A stretch of 54,394 nt of DNA from Sphingomonas asaccharolytica NBRC 15499 (lineage in GTDB: Bacteria; Pseudomonadota; Alphaproteobacteria; Sphingomonadales; Sphingomonadaceae), in NCBI RefSeq assembly GCF_001598355.1, contig NZ_BCYU01000027.1, positions 1-54,394 on the forward strand. Reading direction: 5' to 3'. The notes below the pieces were generated by a model. The model searched no databases, was not told the origin of the DNA, and saw only the letters and a program-made list of their open reading frames with translations. Made by a program: the position numbers and the translations under genes. Shown here one piece after another: positions 34,611-42,526 of the stretch (its first letter is position 1; every line of letters starts with the position of its first letter).

Positions 34611-35180
34611 ATGATAGACCGTAGAACCGCCCTTGCCGGCATGGCCGCCTTGTTCGGTGCTCCGCTGTTCGCGCCAATCGCGCGCGCGGCCGGGCTAGTC
34701 GGCAAGGATTCGCGACCCGTCATCAGCGACGGGCCACCGAGCGTACAGGTCTTTAGCCCGGTACAACGCGCGCTGATGACGCAGTTGAGCGAACGCGTAG
34801 TCCCCACCACCGACACGCCCGGGGCGATCAAGGCGGGCGTGCCCGATTATATCGAAAAACTGCTCGCCGATTGGGCGCTTCCCCAGGAGAGGATTCCGAT
34901 CCTCGCCGGGCTCGACGCGATCGAGGCGAAGTGTGTTCAGGATTATAAGGTGCCGACAGCCCAGGCGACTCCCGAGCAACTCGACGCGCTGCTGACCGCC
35001 GCGATGAACGCGCAATTCGCCGACGGCGCGTCGTTCTTCTGGGCGTTCCGGCAGCTCGTGATCACCGGATATTACACGTCCGAAATCGGGATGACGCAGG
35101 AGCAGGAATATCTGCCCGTCCCCGGCGAATATCACGGCGACTATCTCTATTCCAACGTCAACAAGGTCTATTCGGCATGA
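34611..35180 (+). CDS. Gluconate 2-dehydrogenase subunit 3-like protein
   Basis: A 189-residue protein with a Tat signal (IDRRTALAGMAALFG, cleavage after ARA near 26). The rest matches the small subunit of membrane or periplasmic FAD sugar dehydrogenases (TQLSERVVPTTDTPGA, FWAFRQLVITGYYTSE, YLPVPGEYHGDY). In the known complexes this subunit carries the export signal for its signal-less GMC partner; the GMC protein at 36037 indeed lacks one. The end overlaps the next gene as ATGA. Confidence 0.9.
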   Translation: MIDRRTALAGMAALFGAPLFAPIARAAGLVGKDSRPVISDGPPSVQVFSPVQRALMTQLSERVVPTTDTPGAIKAGVPDYIEKLLADWALPQERIPILAGLDAIEAKCVQDYKVPTAQATPEQLDALLTAAMNAQFADGASFFWAFRQLVITGYYTSEIGMTQEQEYLPVPGEYHGDYLYSNVNKVYSA

Positions 35181-36013
35181 CGATCGATCGACGCACATTC
35201 GTTACCAGCATGGGGGCGGTGATGGCTGCCAGCAGCATCGCGGGCCTCGCGCGCGCCGCCCAGATCCGCAAGGCCGGGTTGCAGCTCTACACCGTGCGCG
35301 AAATCTTCCAGAGCGACCCGGTCGGAACGCTCGAGAAGGTCGCCGGTATCGGCTATCGCGAGGTCGAGTTCGGCGGCGGCAATTACGACAAGATGGATCA
35401 TGCGCTGCTGCGCCGCACGATGGACCGGCTGCAACTGTCCGCGCCGTCGCTTCACATATCTTATGACGTGCTGCTGACCAAATTCCCCGACGCCGTGAAG
35501 ATGGCGAAGACGCTGGGCGCCGACACGATCGTCATGCCCTGGCTGCCCCCCGAGCTTCGCACTGATACCGGGTTCGGTGGCGTGGTGGAGAACGTCAACC
35601 GGTTCGCGAAACAGGCGCGCGAGGCGGGCCTCGGCCTTGCCTATCACAATCACGATTTCGAGTTCACCACCCGCTTTGGCGGCACTTCCCTCTACGAGCG
35701 ACTGGTCACGGGAACCGACCCGTCGCTGGTGAAGCTGGAGCTGGACCTCTATTGGGCGGTTCACGCCGGCGAGGATGCCGGCAAGCTTATCACGCGGCTC
35801 GGCAGGCGCCTCTACGCCTTCCACGTGAAGGACATGCGGGCGGACAAGAGGATGACCGCCGTCGGCACCGGCACGATCGATTTTGCCGGGCTGTTCAAGC
35901 TGCCCGGCGCCGCAGGCGTCCGCCATTTCTATGTCGAGAATGACGAAGCGCCGGCCCCTTATCTGCCGGACATCACCACCAGCTTCAGGAATTTGCGCGC
36001 GCTGCGCTTCTGA
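35177..36013 (+). CDS. Exported sugar isomerase/epimerase-like TIM barrel
   Basis: A 278-residue protein with a Tat-like signal (IDRRTFVTSMGAVMAA, cleavage after ARA near 27) and a xylose-isomerase-like barrel: LQLYTVRE, VEFGGG, YHNHDFEF (His and Glu of the metal site), LELDLYWAVHAG (Asp, His), FHVKDM and FYVENDEAP (Glu). Proteins of this type next to GMC dehydrogenases are candidates for eliminating or isomerising 3-keto-glycosides in the periplasm. Coupled by ATGA overlap to the small subunit gene and 23 bases ahead of the GMC gene. Confidence 0.88.
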   Translation: MTIDRRTFVTSMGAVMAASSIAGLARAAQIRKAGLQLYTVREIFQSDPVGTLEKVAGIGYREVEFGGGNYDKMDHALLRRTMDRLQLSAPSLHISYDVLLTKFPDAVKMAKTLGADTIVMPWLPPELRTDTGFGGVVENVNRFAKQAREAGLGLAYHNHDFEFTTRFGGTSLYERLVTGTDPSLVKLELDLYWAVHAGEDAGKLITRLGRRLYAFHVKDMRADKRMTAVGTGTIDFAGLFKLPGAAGVRHFYVENDEAPAPYLPDITTSFRNLRALRF

Positions 36014-36036
36014 TCCCCTTCTTCAAGGCATCTACC

Positions 36037-37722
36037 ATGGCATCCACCAGCAAATACGACGCGATCGTCATCGGTTCGGGGATCAGCGGCGGGTTCGCCG
36101 CAAAGGAACTGACCGAGAAAGGCCTCCGCGTCCTGATGCTCGACCGCGGCTTCATGGTCGAGCATCAGTCCGGCTATCCCTATGACGGCAAGCCGGCCTT
36201 CGAGCTCCCGGCCCGGGGCAAGGTGCCCCAGGCAATCGTGGACAGCGACTATTTCATCGCCAAATACGGCTATCTGTCGACCAGCAACCTCCAATTCTAC
36301 AATGACGATCGGCTGAACCCCTATGTCACCGACGAGGGCAGCAAATTCCGCTGGATCCGGCCGGCGGCGGTCGGCGGCAAGTCGCTGATCTGGGGCCGCT
36401 GGTGCTTCCGCTGGAGCCCGGCGGATTTCGAGGCGAACAAGCGCGAAGGCGTCGGCGGCGACTGGCCGATCCGCTATGACGACGTCTCGCCCTGGTACTC
36501 CTATGTCGAGAAATATATCGGCGTTTCCGGCTCGCGTGAGAACCTCCCCTATCTGCCCGATAGCGAGTTCCAGCCGCCGATGCCGATGAACGTCGCCGAG
36601 AAGTGGGTAAAGGACCGATTGGAAGGCGCCTTCCCCGGCAGGAAGCTGATCAACGCCCGGCTCTCGAACATGACCGAGGACAAGCCCGAGCAGAATCGCA
36701 GCAAATGCCAGTTTCGCGACCAATGCTCCAACGGCTGCTCGTTCGGCGCCTATTTCTCGACCCAGGCCGTCACCTTGCCGGCGGCGCGCGCGACCGGCCG
36801 CCTCACCATCCGCTCCGATGCGGTCGTGTCGAATTTGGAATATGATCCCAAGCGCAAGCGCGTGACCGGCGTCCGCTTCGTCGATGCGAAGACTGGCCAG
36901 GCCGAAGTGGTGAAAGCACCTCTGGTCTTCCTGTGCGCGTCTGCGATGGCTTCGGTCCAGATCCTGATGAACAGCCGCGCGCCGGGGACGGATCGCAGCT
37001 ATTTCGACACGAGCGGCACGCTCGGCCGCTACGTCATGGATCATATCTTCCGCACGCACATCACGGGCGAGGTGCCGGGCATGACGGAATATATCGAATA
37101 TGGCCGCCGGCCCGGGGCGATCTACATTCCCCGTTTCCGCAACATCGGCACCGATGACGGCGTCGGTTTCAAGCGCGGCTATGGCTATCAGGGCAGCGCG
37201 AGCCGTAGCCCGTCCAAGCCGGTCGGCTTCGGCGCGTCGATGAAGGAAGGCATGCGCCGCTACGATCCGTGGAGATTCTCGATTGGGGCGTTTGGCGAAT
37301 GCCTGCCCTACGAGGACAATCGCGTCTCGCTGCATCCCACCAGGGTCGACCGTTTCGGCATCCCGCAATTACGGTTCGACGTGACGTTCCGGGACAATGA
37401 GTTGCGCATGATGGCGGATGCCCGCGCGCAGGGCGAGATGATGTTGCGCCAGGCAGGCTTGACCAACGTGACCAGCGGCGAGTCCGAGCATGTCCCCGGC
37501 GAGGCGATCCACGAAATGGGCGGCGCACGGATGGGCGACGATCCGCGCACCTCGGTGCTCAACAAGTGGAACCAGGCGCATGAGGCGGCCAATCTGTTCG
37601 TGACCGATGGGTCGCAGATGAACTCCATCTCCTGCGTCAATCCGTCGCTGACTTTCATGGCGCTGACCTGCCGGGCAGTGGACCATGCGGTGAAGCAGCT
37701 GCACGCCGGCGCCCTGGCTTGA
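36037..37722 (+). CDS. GMC-family FAD-dependent sugar/glycoside dehydrogenase
   Basis: A 561-residue flavoprotein: FAD-binding VIGSGISGGFAAKEL at residues 11-25, GGKSLIWGRW, a Cys-rich segment (CQFRDQCSNGC) seen in gluconate-dehydrogenase-type GMC enzymes, EMGGARMG and a C-terminal GMC domain (TDGSQMNSISCVNPSLT). No signal peptide, consistent with Tat hitchhiking on the 34611 subunit. With that subunit and the cytochrome it forms a likely periplasmic dehydrogenase oxidising a hydroxyl, plausibly C3, of a sugar or glycoside. The last bases overlap the frame before the next gene but not its chosen start. Confidence 0.92.
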   Translation: MASTSKYDAIVIGSGISGGFAAKELTEKGLRVLMLDRGFMVEHQSGYPYDGKPAFELPARGKVPQAIVDSDYFIAKYGYLSTSNLQFYNDDRLNPYVTDEGSKFRWIRPAAVGGKSLIWGRWCFRWSPADFEANKREGVGGDWPIRYDDVSPWYSYVEKYIGVSGSRENLPYLPDSEFQPPMPMNVAEKWVKDRLEGAFPGRKLINARLSNMTEDKPEQNRSKCQFRDQCSNGCSFGAYFSTQAVTLPAARATGRLTIRSDAVVSNLEYDPKRKRVTGVRFVDAKTGQAEVVKAPLVFLCASAMASVQILMNSRAPGTDRSYFDTSGTLGRYVMDHIFRTHITGEVPGMTEYIEYGRRPGAIYIPRFRNIGTDDGVGFKRGYGYQGSASRSPSKPVGFGASMKEGMRRYDPWRFSIGAFGECLPYEDNRVSLHPTRVDRFGIPQLRFDVTFRDNELRMMADARAQGEMMLRQAGLTNVTSGESEHVPGEAIHEMGGARMGDDPRTSVLNKWNQAHEAANLFVTDGSQMNSISCVNPSLTFMALTCRAVDHAVKQLHAGALA

Positions 37723-37778
37723 GCGGGGAACGTCGTGGCGGTTCCGCTGACCGGGACCAAATCGAAAGGATGAGCGCG

Positions 37779-38558
37779 ATGAAATCGATCCTGCGGGGCA
37801 CGAGCCTGTTGCTGGTCATGGCCCCGTTGGCCGCCATGGCGCAGGACTCCAAGCCGAAGCCGGAGGACACGGAGGTCTGGTCCCCCGCCGTGCCCGTGGT
37901 GTCCCCCGGCAAGAGCGAGACTGCGTCGCCGCCATCCGACGCGATCGTCCTGTTCGACGGCAAGTCGCTCGATCAATGGGTAAACGTGAAGGACGGCGCG
38001 TCGGCGGGCTGGACGGTCGCGGACGGCATCGTGACCGTGGCGAAGGACAAGGGCAACATCCAGACCCGCCGATCCTTCGGCAGCTACCAGCTTCACCTCG
38101 AATATCGCATCCCGACCAATGTCACCGGAACGGGGCAGGCGCGCGGCAATAGCGGCCTGTTCCTGGCCTCAACCGGTCCGGGCGACACCGGCTACGAACT
38201 GCAGATCTTGGACAGCTACAAGAACGAAACCTATGTCAACGGGCAGGCCGGCGCGATCTACAAACAATACCCGCCGCTCGCCAATCCGGTGCGCAAGCCG
38301 GGAGAGTGGCAGAGCGTGGACGTCGTGTGGGACAAGCCGACCTTCGACGCGAACGGGGCGTTGAAGACCCCGGCCCATGTCACCGCCTTCATCAACGGCG
38401 TGCTGGTGCAGAACCATGTCTCGCTGCTCGGCGAGACGCTCTATATCGGCAAGCCGAGCTACAAGGCGTACGATCGCGCGCCGATCAAGCTGCAGGCGCA
38501 TGGCGATCCCAGCCCGCCGATCAGCTATCGCAACATTTGGGTGCGCGACCTGGGATAG
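37779..38558 (+). CDS. DUF1080 (3-keto-glycoside hydrolase-like) exported protein
   Basis: A 259-residue protein with a Sec signal (about 1-21, ending AAMAQ) and a DUF1080/3-keto-disaccharide hydrolase domain of jelly-roll type: VLFDGKSLDQWV, GWTVADGIVTV, QLHLEYRIP, NSGLFLAS, YELQILDSY and a C-terminal YRNIWVRDLG. The family is described as cleaving 3-keto-glycosides formed by glycoside 3-dehydrogenases, which fits the GMC complex just upstream. The start chosen has AAAGGA 8 bases ahead; an ATG 9 bases earlier is too close to that site. Confidence 0.9.
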   Translation: MKSILRGTSLLLVMAPLAAMAQDSKPKPEDTEVWSPAVPVVSPGKSETASPPSDAIVLFDGKSLDQWVNVKDGASAGWTVADGIVTVAKDKGNIQTRRSFGSYQLHLEYRIPTNVTGTGQARGNSGLFLASTGPGDTGYELQILDSYKNETYVNGQAGAIYKQYPPLANPVRKPGEWQSVDVVWDKPTFDANGALKTPAHVTAFINGVLVQNHVSLLGETLYIGKPSYKAYDRAPIKLQAHGDPSPPISYRNIWVRDLG

Positions 38559-38638
38559 GTCCCGAACCTCTCGATCGGAAACAGTGAAATTCCGGCGCGA
38601 GCCTTGCGGTTCGAGCGATCGACCGCCAGCTCTTCGGC

Positions 38639-39655
38639 ATGAAGAAAATCGGCTTCCTCTCGTTCGGACATTGGTCTGCCTCGTCGCAATCGGCGACTCG
38701 CTCCGCCAGCGATGTCCTGCTGCAATCGATCGACCTTGCCGTCGCCGCCGAGGAGCTTGGCGCCGATGGCGCCTATTTCCGCGTGCATCACTTCGCGCAG
38801 CAGCTGGCCTCGCCGTTCCCGCTACTCGCAGCCGTCGGCGCCAGGACCAGCCGCATCGAGATCGGCACCGGCGTGATCGACATGCGCTACGAGAACCCAT
38901 TCTACATGCTCGAGGATGCTGGCTCCGCCGACCTTATCAGCGGGGGACGCCTGCAGCTTGGAATCAGCCGCGGCTCGCCCGAGCAGGTGATCGAGGGTTG
39001 GCGGCACTTCGGCTATTCGCCGGCCGAGGGCCAGAACGATGCCGATATGGGGCGCCGCCATGCCGAGGTCTTCCTTGAGCTGTTGAAGGGCGACGGCTTC
39101 GCCCAGCCGAACCCGCGGCCGATGTTTCCCAATCCTCCCGGACTGTTGCGCCTGGAACCGCACTCGCCCGGCTTGCGCGAGCGTATCTGGTGGGGTTCGG
39201 GGTCGAACGCCACCGCGGTCTGGGCGGCGCAGATGGGAATGAACCTGCAAAGCTCGACGCTCAAGGCCGACGAATCCGGCGAGCCGTTCCACGTCCAGCA
39301 GGCCAAGCAGATTCGCGCTTACCGCGCAGCGTGGAAAGAAGCGGGCCACGACCGCGAGCCTCGCGTCTCGGTGTCGCGATCGATCTTCGCGGTGATGAAC
39401 GACCAGGACCGCGCCTATTTCGGCCGCGACGGCAGCAGCGACCAGATCGGGGTCATCGACAATATGCGCGCGGTTTTCGGCCGCTCCTATGCCGCCGAGC
39501 CTGACCGCCTGATCGCGGAGCTAAAGGCGGACGAGGCGATCGCCGAAGCCGATACGTTGCTGCTGACCGTGCCCAACCAACTCGGTGTGGAGTACAACGC
39601 GCACGTCCTCGAAAGCATCCTCAGGCACGTCGCCCCGGCTCTTGACTGGCGATAG
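38639..39655 (+). CDS. Luciferase-like (LLM class) flavin-dependent oxidoreductase
   Basis: A 338-residue TIM-barrel flavoprotein of the bacterial luciferase-like family: IGFLSFGHWS, AEELGADGAYFRVHHFA, RTSRIEIGTGVIDMRYENPFYMLEDAG and GRLQLGISRGSPEQ. Such enzymes use reduced FMN or F420 to oxygenate or reduce varied organics. It follows the DUF1080 gene by 80 bases with no clear ribosome site or promoter, so its membership of that operon is uncertain. Substrate unknown. Confidence 0.87.
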   Translation: MKKIGFLSFGHWSASSQSATRSASDVLLQSIDLAVAAEELGADGAYFRVHHFAQQLASPFPLLAAVGARTSRIEIGTGVIDMRYENPFYMLEDAGSADLISGGRLQLGISRGSPEQVIEGWRHFGYSPAEGQNDADMGRRHAEVFLELLKGDGFAQPNPRPMFPNPPGLLRLEPHSPGLRERIWWGSGSNATAVWAAQMGMNLQSSTLKADESGEPFHVQQAKQIRAYRAAWKEAGHDREPRVSVSRSIFAVMNDQDRAYFGRDGSSDQIGVIDNMRAVFGRSYAAEPDRLIAELKADEAIAEADTLLLTVPNQLGVEYNAHVLESILRHVAPALDWR

Positions 39656-39683
39656 GACGTCGCGGCGGCCGGGACATCAGATG

Positions 39684-39724
39684 GAGCGGCGTTCGCGTCG
39701 GACTGACAACAGCCAACGCCGCTC
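39684..39724. terminator. Hairpin between convergent genes
   Basis: GAGCGGCGTT (39684-39693) and AACGCCGCTC (39715-39724) form a perfect 10-base stem around a 21-base loop, between the stops of the flavin oxidoreductase (plus) and the AraC-type regulator (minus). No strong U-run follows, but position and stem strength suit a bidirectional terminator. Confidence 0.5.
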
Positions 39725-39752
39725 GCTCGCGCTTCTTCCTCATCGCTATTGA

Positions 39753-40658
39753 TCAACTGGCCGTTCCATCTCGTGCGTAGCGCGCCGGCGGTATGCCCAC
39801 ATGGCGGGTAAAAGCGGTGCTGAACGTGCTCGCGGATCCATAGCCGACGCGGACGGCGACCTGCGGAACCGCGAACTCGCGCGAGCGCAGCAAGCGCTTG
39901 GCAAGTGCCATACGCCAGGCGAGCAGATATTCCATCGGCGGCAACCCGACAATTCGGCTGAAGCGGGCGAAGAAGGCAGAGCGTGACATCGCCGCTTCGG
40001 CAGCGAGATCTGCTACCGTCCAGCCACGAGCCGGCTTCGCGTGCATCGCCCGCAAGGCCGCCGCCAAGCGGTCGTCGGAGAGCCCACGCGCCAGGCTCGG
40101 CACCGAACTCGCGTCCGCTCCGCTGCGCAGCGCCTCGATCAGCAGCACCTCCAGCAGGCGTTCGAGCACCAGCTCACGCCCGGGCCGCGATCGGCGGGTC
40201 TCGTCGCCGACCAACTGCATCAGCGTTGCAAGCCGTGGTTCACCGCGCGCCACCACCATCGCCGGGAGCAACGATATCAGGAGTGCGGCATCGGGCGACG
40301 CGAAGCTGCACAACCCGACCTGCATCCTCAGGTTGATCGGCGCGTCCGGCCGACCGACGCGAAAGCGTCCTTCGCCAAGCTCGACCGGCAGCATGTCCAT
40401 CCCATGAGGCGGCGCGTCGATACTCTCGACGACCTGGTCGTTGGTCGACGGCGACAGCACGAAATCACCGGCGCGCAGGATGATCGGCGGCTGGTTCGCG
40501 CCGATCATGCGGCATTCGCCTTCCAGGACCGCGAAATAGACCGGCTTGCCCTCGACATCGCGGTGGATGCGCCAGCGCCCGGCATAGTCGACCAGCTTGG
40601 AGAAGCTGGCCGACGGCTGAAGCAGGGTCACGATCTCGGCAAGCGGATCCACGGTCAT
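39753..40658 (-). CDS. AraC-family transcriptional regulator
   Basis: A 301-residue regulator with an N-terminal cupin-type domain (about 10-180; GRWRIHRDVEGKPVYFAVLEG, LRAGDFVLSP) and a C-terminal double helix-turn-helix (about 200-298; WTVADLAAEAAMSRSAFFARF, VAVRVGYGSASTFSTAF). The cupin half resembles a subgroup commonly next to short-chain dehydrogenases. It is divergent from the SDR gene at 40757 with 98 bases between, so that gene is its likely target. Confidence 0.92.
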   Translation of the reverse strand: MTVDPLAEIVTLLQPSASFSKLVDYAGRWRIHRDVEGKPVYFAVLEGECRMIGANQPPIILRAGDFVLSPSTNDQVVESIDAPPHGMDMLPVELGEGRFRVGRPDAPINLRMQVGLCSFASPDAALLISLLPAMVVARGEPRLATLMQLVGDETRRSRPGRELVLERLLEVLLIEALRSGADASSVPSLARGLSDDRLAAALRAMHAKPARGWTVADLAAEAAMSRSAFFARFSRIVGLPPMEYLLAWRMALAKRLLRSREFAVPQVAVRVGYGSASTFSTAFTRHVGIPPARYARDGTAS

Positions 40659-40756
40659 TTCAGGACTATCGCAAATTTATTCGGGACGTTCACCTATAGA
40701 AGGTATCGCGCGCGCGCGCCATCTCTGGATCATCTTCAACACTTCCGGAGCATGTC

Positions 40757-41506
40757 ATGCCCAGCGTCCTCATCACCGGCTGTTCGTCGGGTTTCGGCCT
40801 CGAAACGGCGAAATTGTTCCTCGATCGCGGGTGGAAGGTGATCGCCACGATGCGCAACCCCAGGACCGATATCCTGCCGGCGTCCGACAATCTCTTCGTC
40901 CTGCCGCTCGACGTCACCGATGCCACCAGCATCGCCTGTGCAATGGAAAAGGCCGGCGATATCGACGTGCTTGTCAACAATGCGGGTTTCGGCGCGGGGG
41001 TGCCGATAGAGCTGATCGAGCCGGAGACGGCGCGCCAGTTGTTCGAGACCAACACGTTGGGCACCCTGGCCATGCTGCAGGCGGTGCTTCCGCAATTCCG
41101 CGCGCGGCGGTCGGGCGTGATTGTCAACGTCACCTCCACGGTGACGCTCAAGCCCCTGCCGCTCGTCAGCGTCTATCGCGCGAGCAAGGCGGCGGTGAAT
41201 GCCCTCACCGAAAGCCTGGCGGTCGAGATGGAGCCGTTCGGCGTGCGCGTGCACATCGTGCTCCCCGGCCGCTCGCCCGAAACCCAGTTCGGCAACAATG
41301 CGATGCCGCACCTGCGCGGGCTCGACAATCCGGACTACAAGCCGCTGATCGAGGGGATGATCGCCAATTTCCGCGACGATAGCGGCCCGGTGACGCATCC
41401 GGGCGATGTGGCGGAGGCGGTCTGGCAGGCGGCTACTGACGCGAATGCCCCGCTCAGGATTCCGGCGGGACCAGATGCGGTGCAATGGATGGCCGACGCA
41501 GGGTGA
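40757..41506 (+). CDS. Short-chain dehydrogenase/reductase
   Basis: A 249-residue classical SDR: TGCSSGFG (7-14) binds NAD(P), NNAG follows at about 74-77, and the catalytic triad is S127, Y140 and K144 (YRASK). No signal peptide. GGAG lies 7 bases before the ATG. It is likely controlled by the divergent AraC-type regulator. Substrate unknown; it does not belong clearly to either neighbouring carbohydrate operon. Confidence 0.92.
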   Translation: MPSVLITGCSSGFGLETAKLFLDRGWKVIATMRNPRTDILPASDNLFVLPLDVTDATSIACAMEKAGDIDVLVNNAGFGAGVPIELIEPETARQLFETNTLGTLAMLQAVLPQFRARRSGVIVNVTSTVTLKPLPLVSVYRASKAAVNALTESLAVEMEPFGVRVHIVLPGRSPETQFGNNAMPHLRGLDNPDYKPLIEGMIANFRDDSGPVTHPGDVAEAVWQAATDANAPLRIPAGPDAVQWMADAG

Positions 41507-41521
41507 TCAACACCTGCCGTC

Positions 41522-42421
41522 TCAATCGACGGCGTTGGCGGCGAGTGCGATCGAGCCGAGCGGGCCGGCCAGATCGCCCAGCCGTGGTGCCACGATATAG
41601 TCGCCGTCGCCGGGGAGAGGCATATAGCCCGCGAGGCTCTCGACCAGCGCCGTGTTGATCCGGTCGAGCAGATGCGGCTGGCCCGATACGACGCCGCCAC
41701 CCATCGCGATCCGATAGGGGCCGGTCGCGCAGACCAGCGCATGACACATGGCGGCGAGCGTATGGACGATCGGGTCCCATACGGGATCGTCTGGCGACAG
41801 ATGCGATGGCGACCGTCCCTCGAGCCGGGCAAGCAGCGCCGGTCCCGAGGCGAGGCCCTCGACGCAATCGTCATGATAGGAGCATGCGCTCTTCACCTGA
41901 TCGATCGGCAGTCGCGGCACCCGGATATGCCCCAATTCGCTATGTCCGATGCCGCGCGTGGGCTGGCCATGTACGATCAGGCCGACGCCGACCCCCGTGC
42001 CGACCGTGACATAGGCGAAATCGCTCAACCCCTGGCCGCTGCCCCAACGGATCTCCGCCAGTGCGGCGCCATTGACGTCGGTGTCGAACCCGACAGATAC
42101 GGAAAAGAGCGCCGACAAAATGCCCCGGACGTCCGCGCCCGGCCATCCAGGCTTGTTGGTGCTGGTGATCCGGCCATACCGTTCGGAGCCGGGATCGAGG
42201 TCGAGCGGGCCGAACGAGGCGATGCCGATCGCGGCGAAGCCATGGTCCCGCTCCCAGTCCGACAGGATCGCGCAGATGGCGGGCAAAGTCTTGGACGGCG
42301 TGGTGGTCGGCACGGTTCGCTGATCGACGATCGCGTCGGGACCGTATGCGAGGGTACACACGCATTTCGTGCCGCCAAGCTCGACACCGGCAAAAAGCGG
42401 AGACGACCCGCCGGCACTCAT
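41522..42421 (-). CDS. ROK-family sugar kinase (manno/fructokinase-like)
   Basis: A 299-residue ROK kinase: GVELGGTKCVC for ATP, DTDVNGAALAE with the catalytic Asp, TVGTGVGVGLI, and a zinc site of H...C-x-YH-x2-C form (ACSYHDDCVEGLASGPAL). This last variant matches fructokinase/mannokinase-type ROK proteins rather than glucokinases. It would phosphorylate free mannose or fructose released by the mannosidases encoded just upstream. The start at 42421 begins at the conserved N-terminus; a longer frame adds 13 unrelated residues. It lies 105 bases after the GH92 stop. Confidence 0.87.
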   Translation of the reverse strand: MSAGGSSPLFAGVELGGTKCVCTLAYGPDAIVDQRTVPTTTPSKTLPAICAILSDWERDHGFAAIGIASFGPLDLDPGSERYGRITSTNKPGWPGADVRGILSALFSVSVGFDTDVNGAALAEIRWGSGQGLSDFAYVTVGTGVGVGLIVHGQPTRGIGHSELGHIRVPRLPIDQVKSACSYHDDCVEGLASGPALLARLEGRSPSHLSPDDPVWDPIVHTLAAMCHALVCATGPYRIAMGGGVVSGQPHLLDRINTALVESLAGYMPLPGDGDYIVAPRLGDLAGPLGSIALAANAVD

Positions 42422-42526
42422 TGCATCACCGCGTTCATCGTCAGCACACACCACGCACACGTCATTGAAACTGCTCTCGACTATCTAAGAATATTCGGCG
42501 CCGCTAAGCGGCTCCATGTCCTGGGG

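Noticed and set aside
35959..37368. A 469-codon minus-strand frame opposite the GMC dehydrogenase
   Set aside because: Mirror frame of a strongly conserved flavoprotein; composition is typical of antisense translation.
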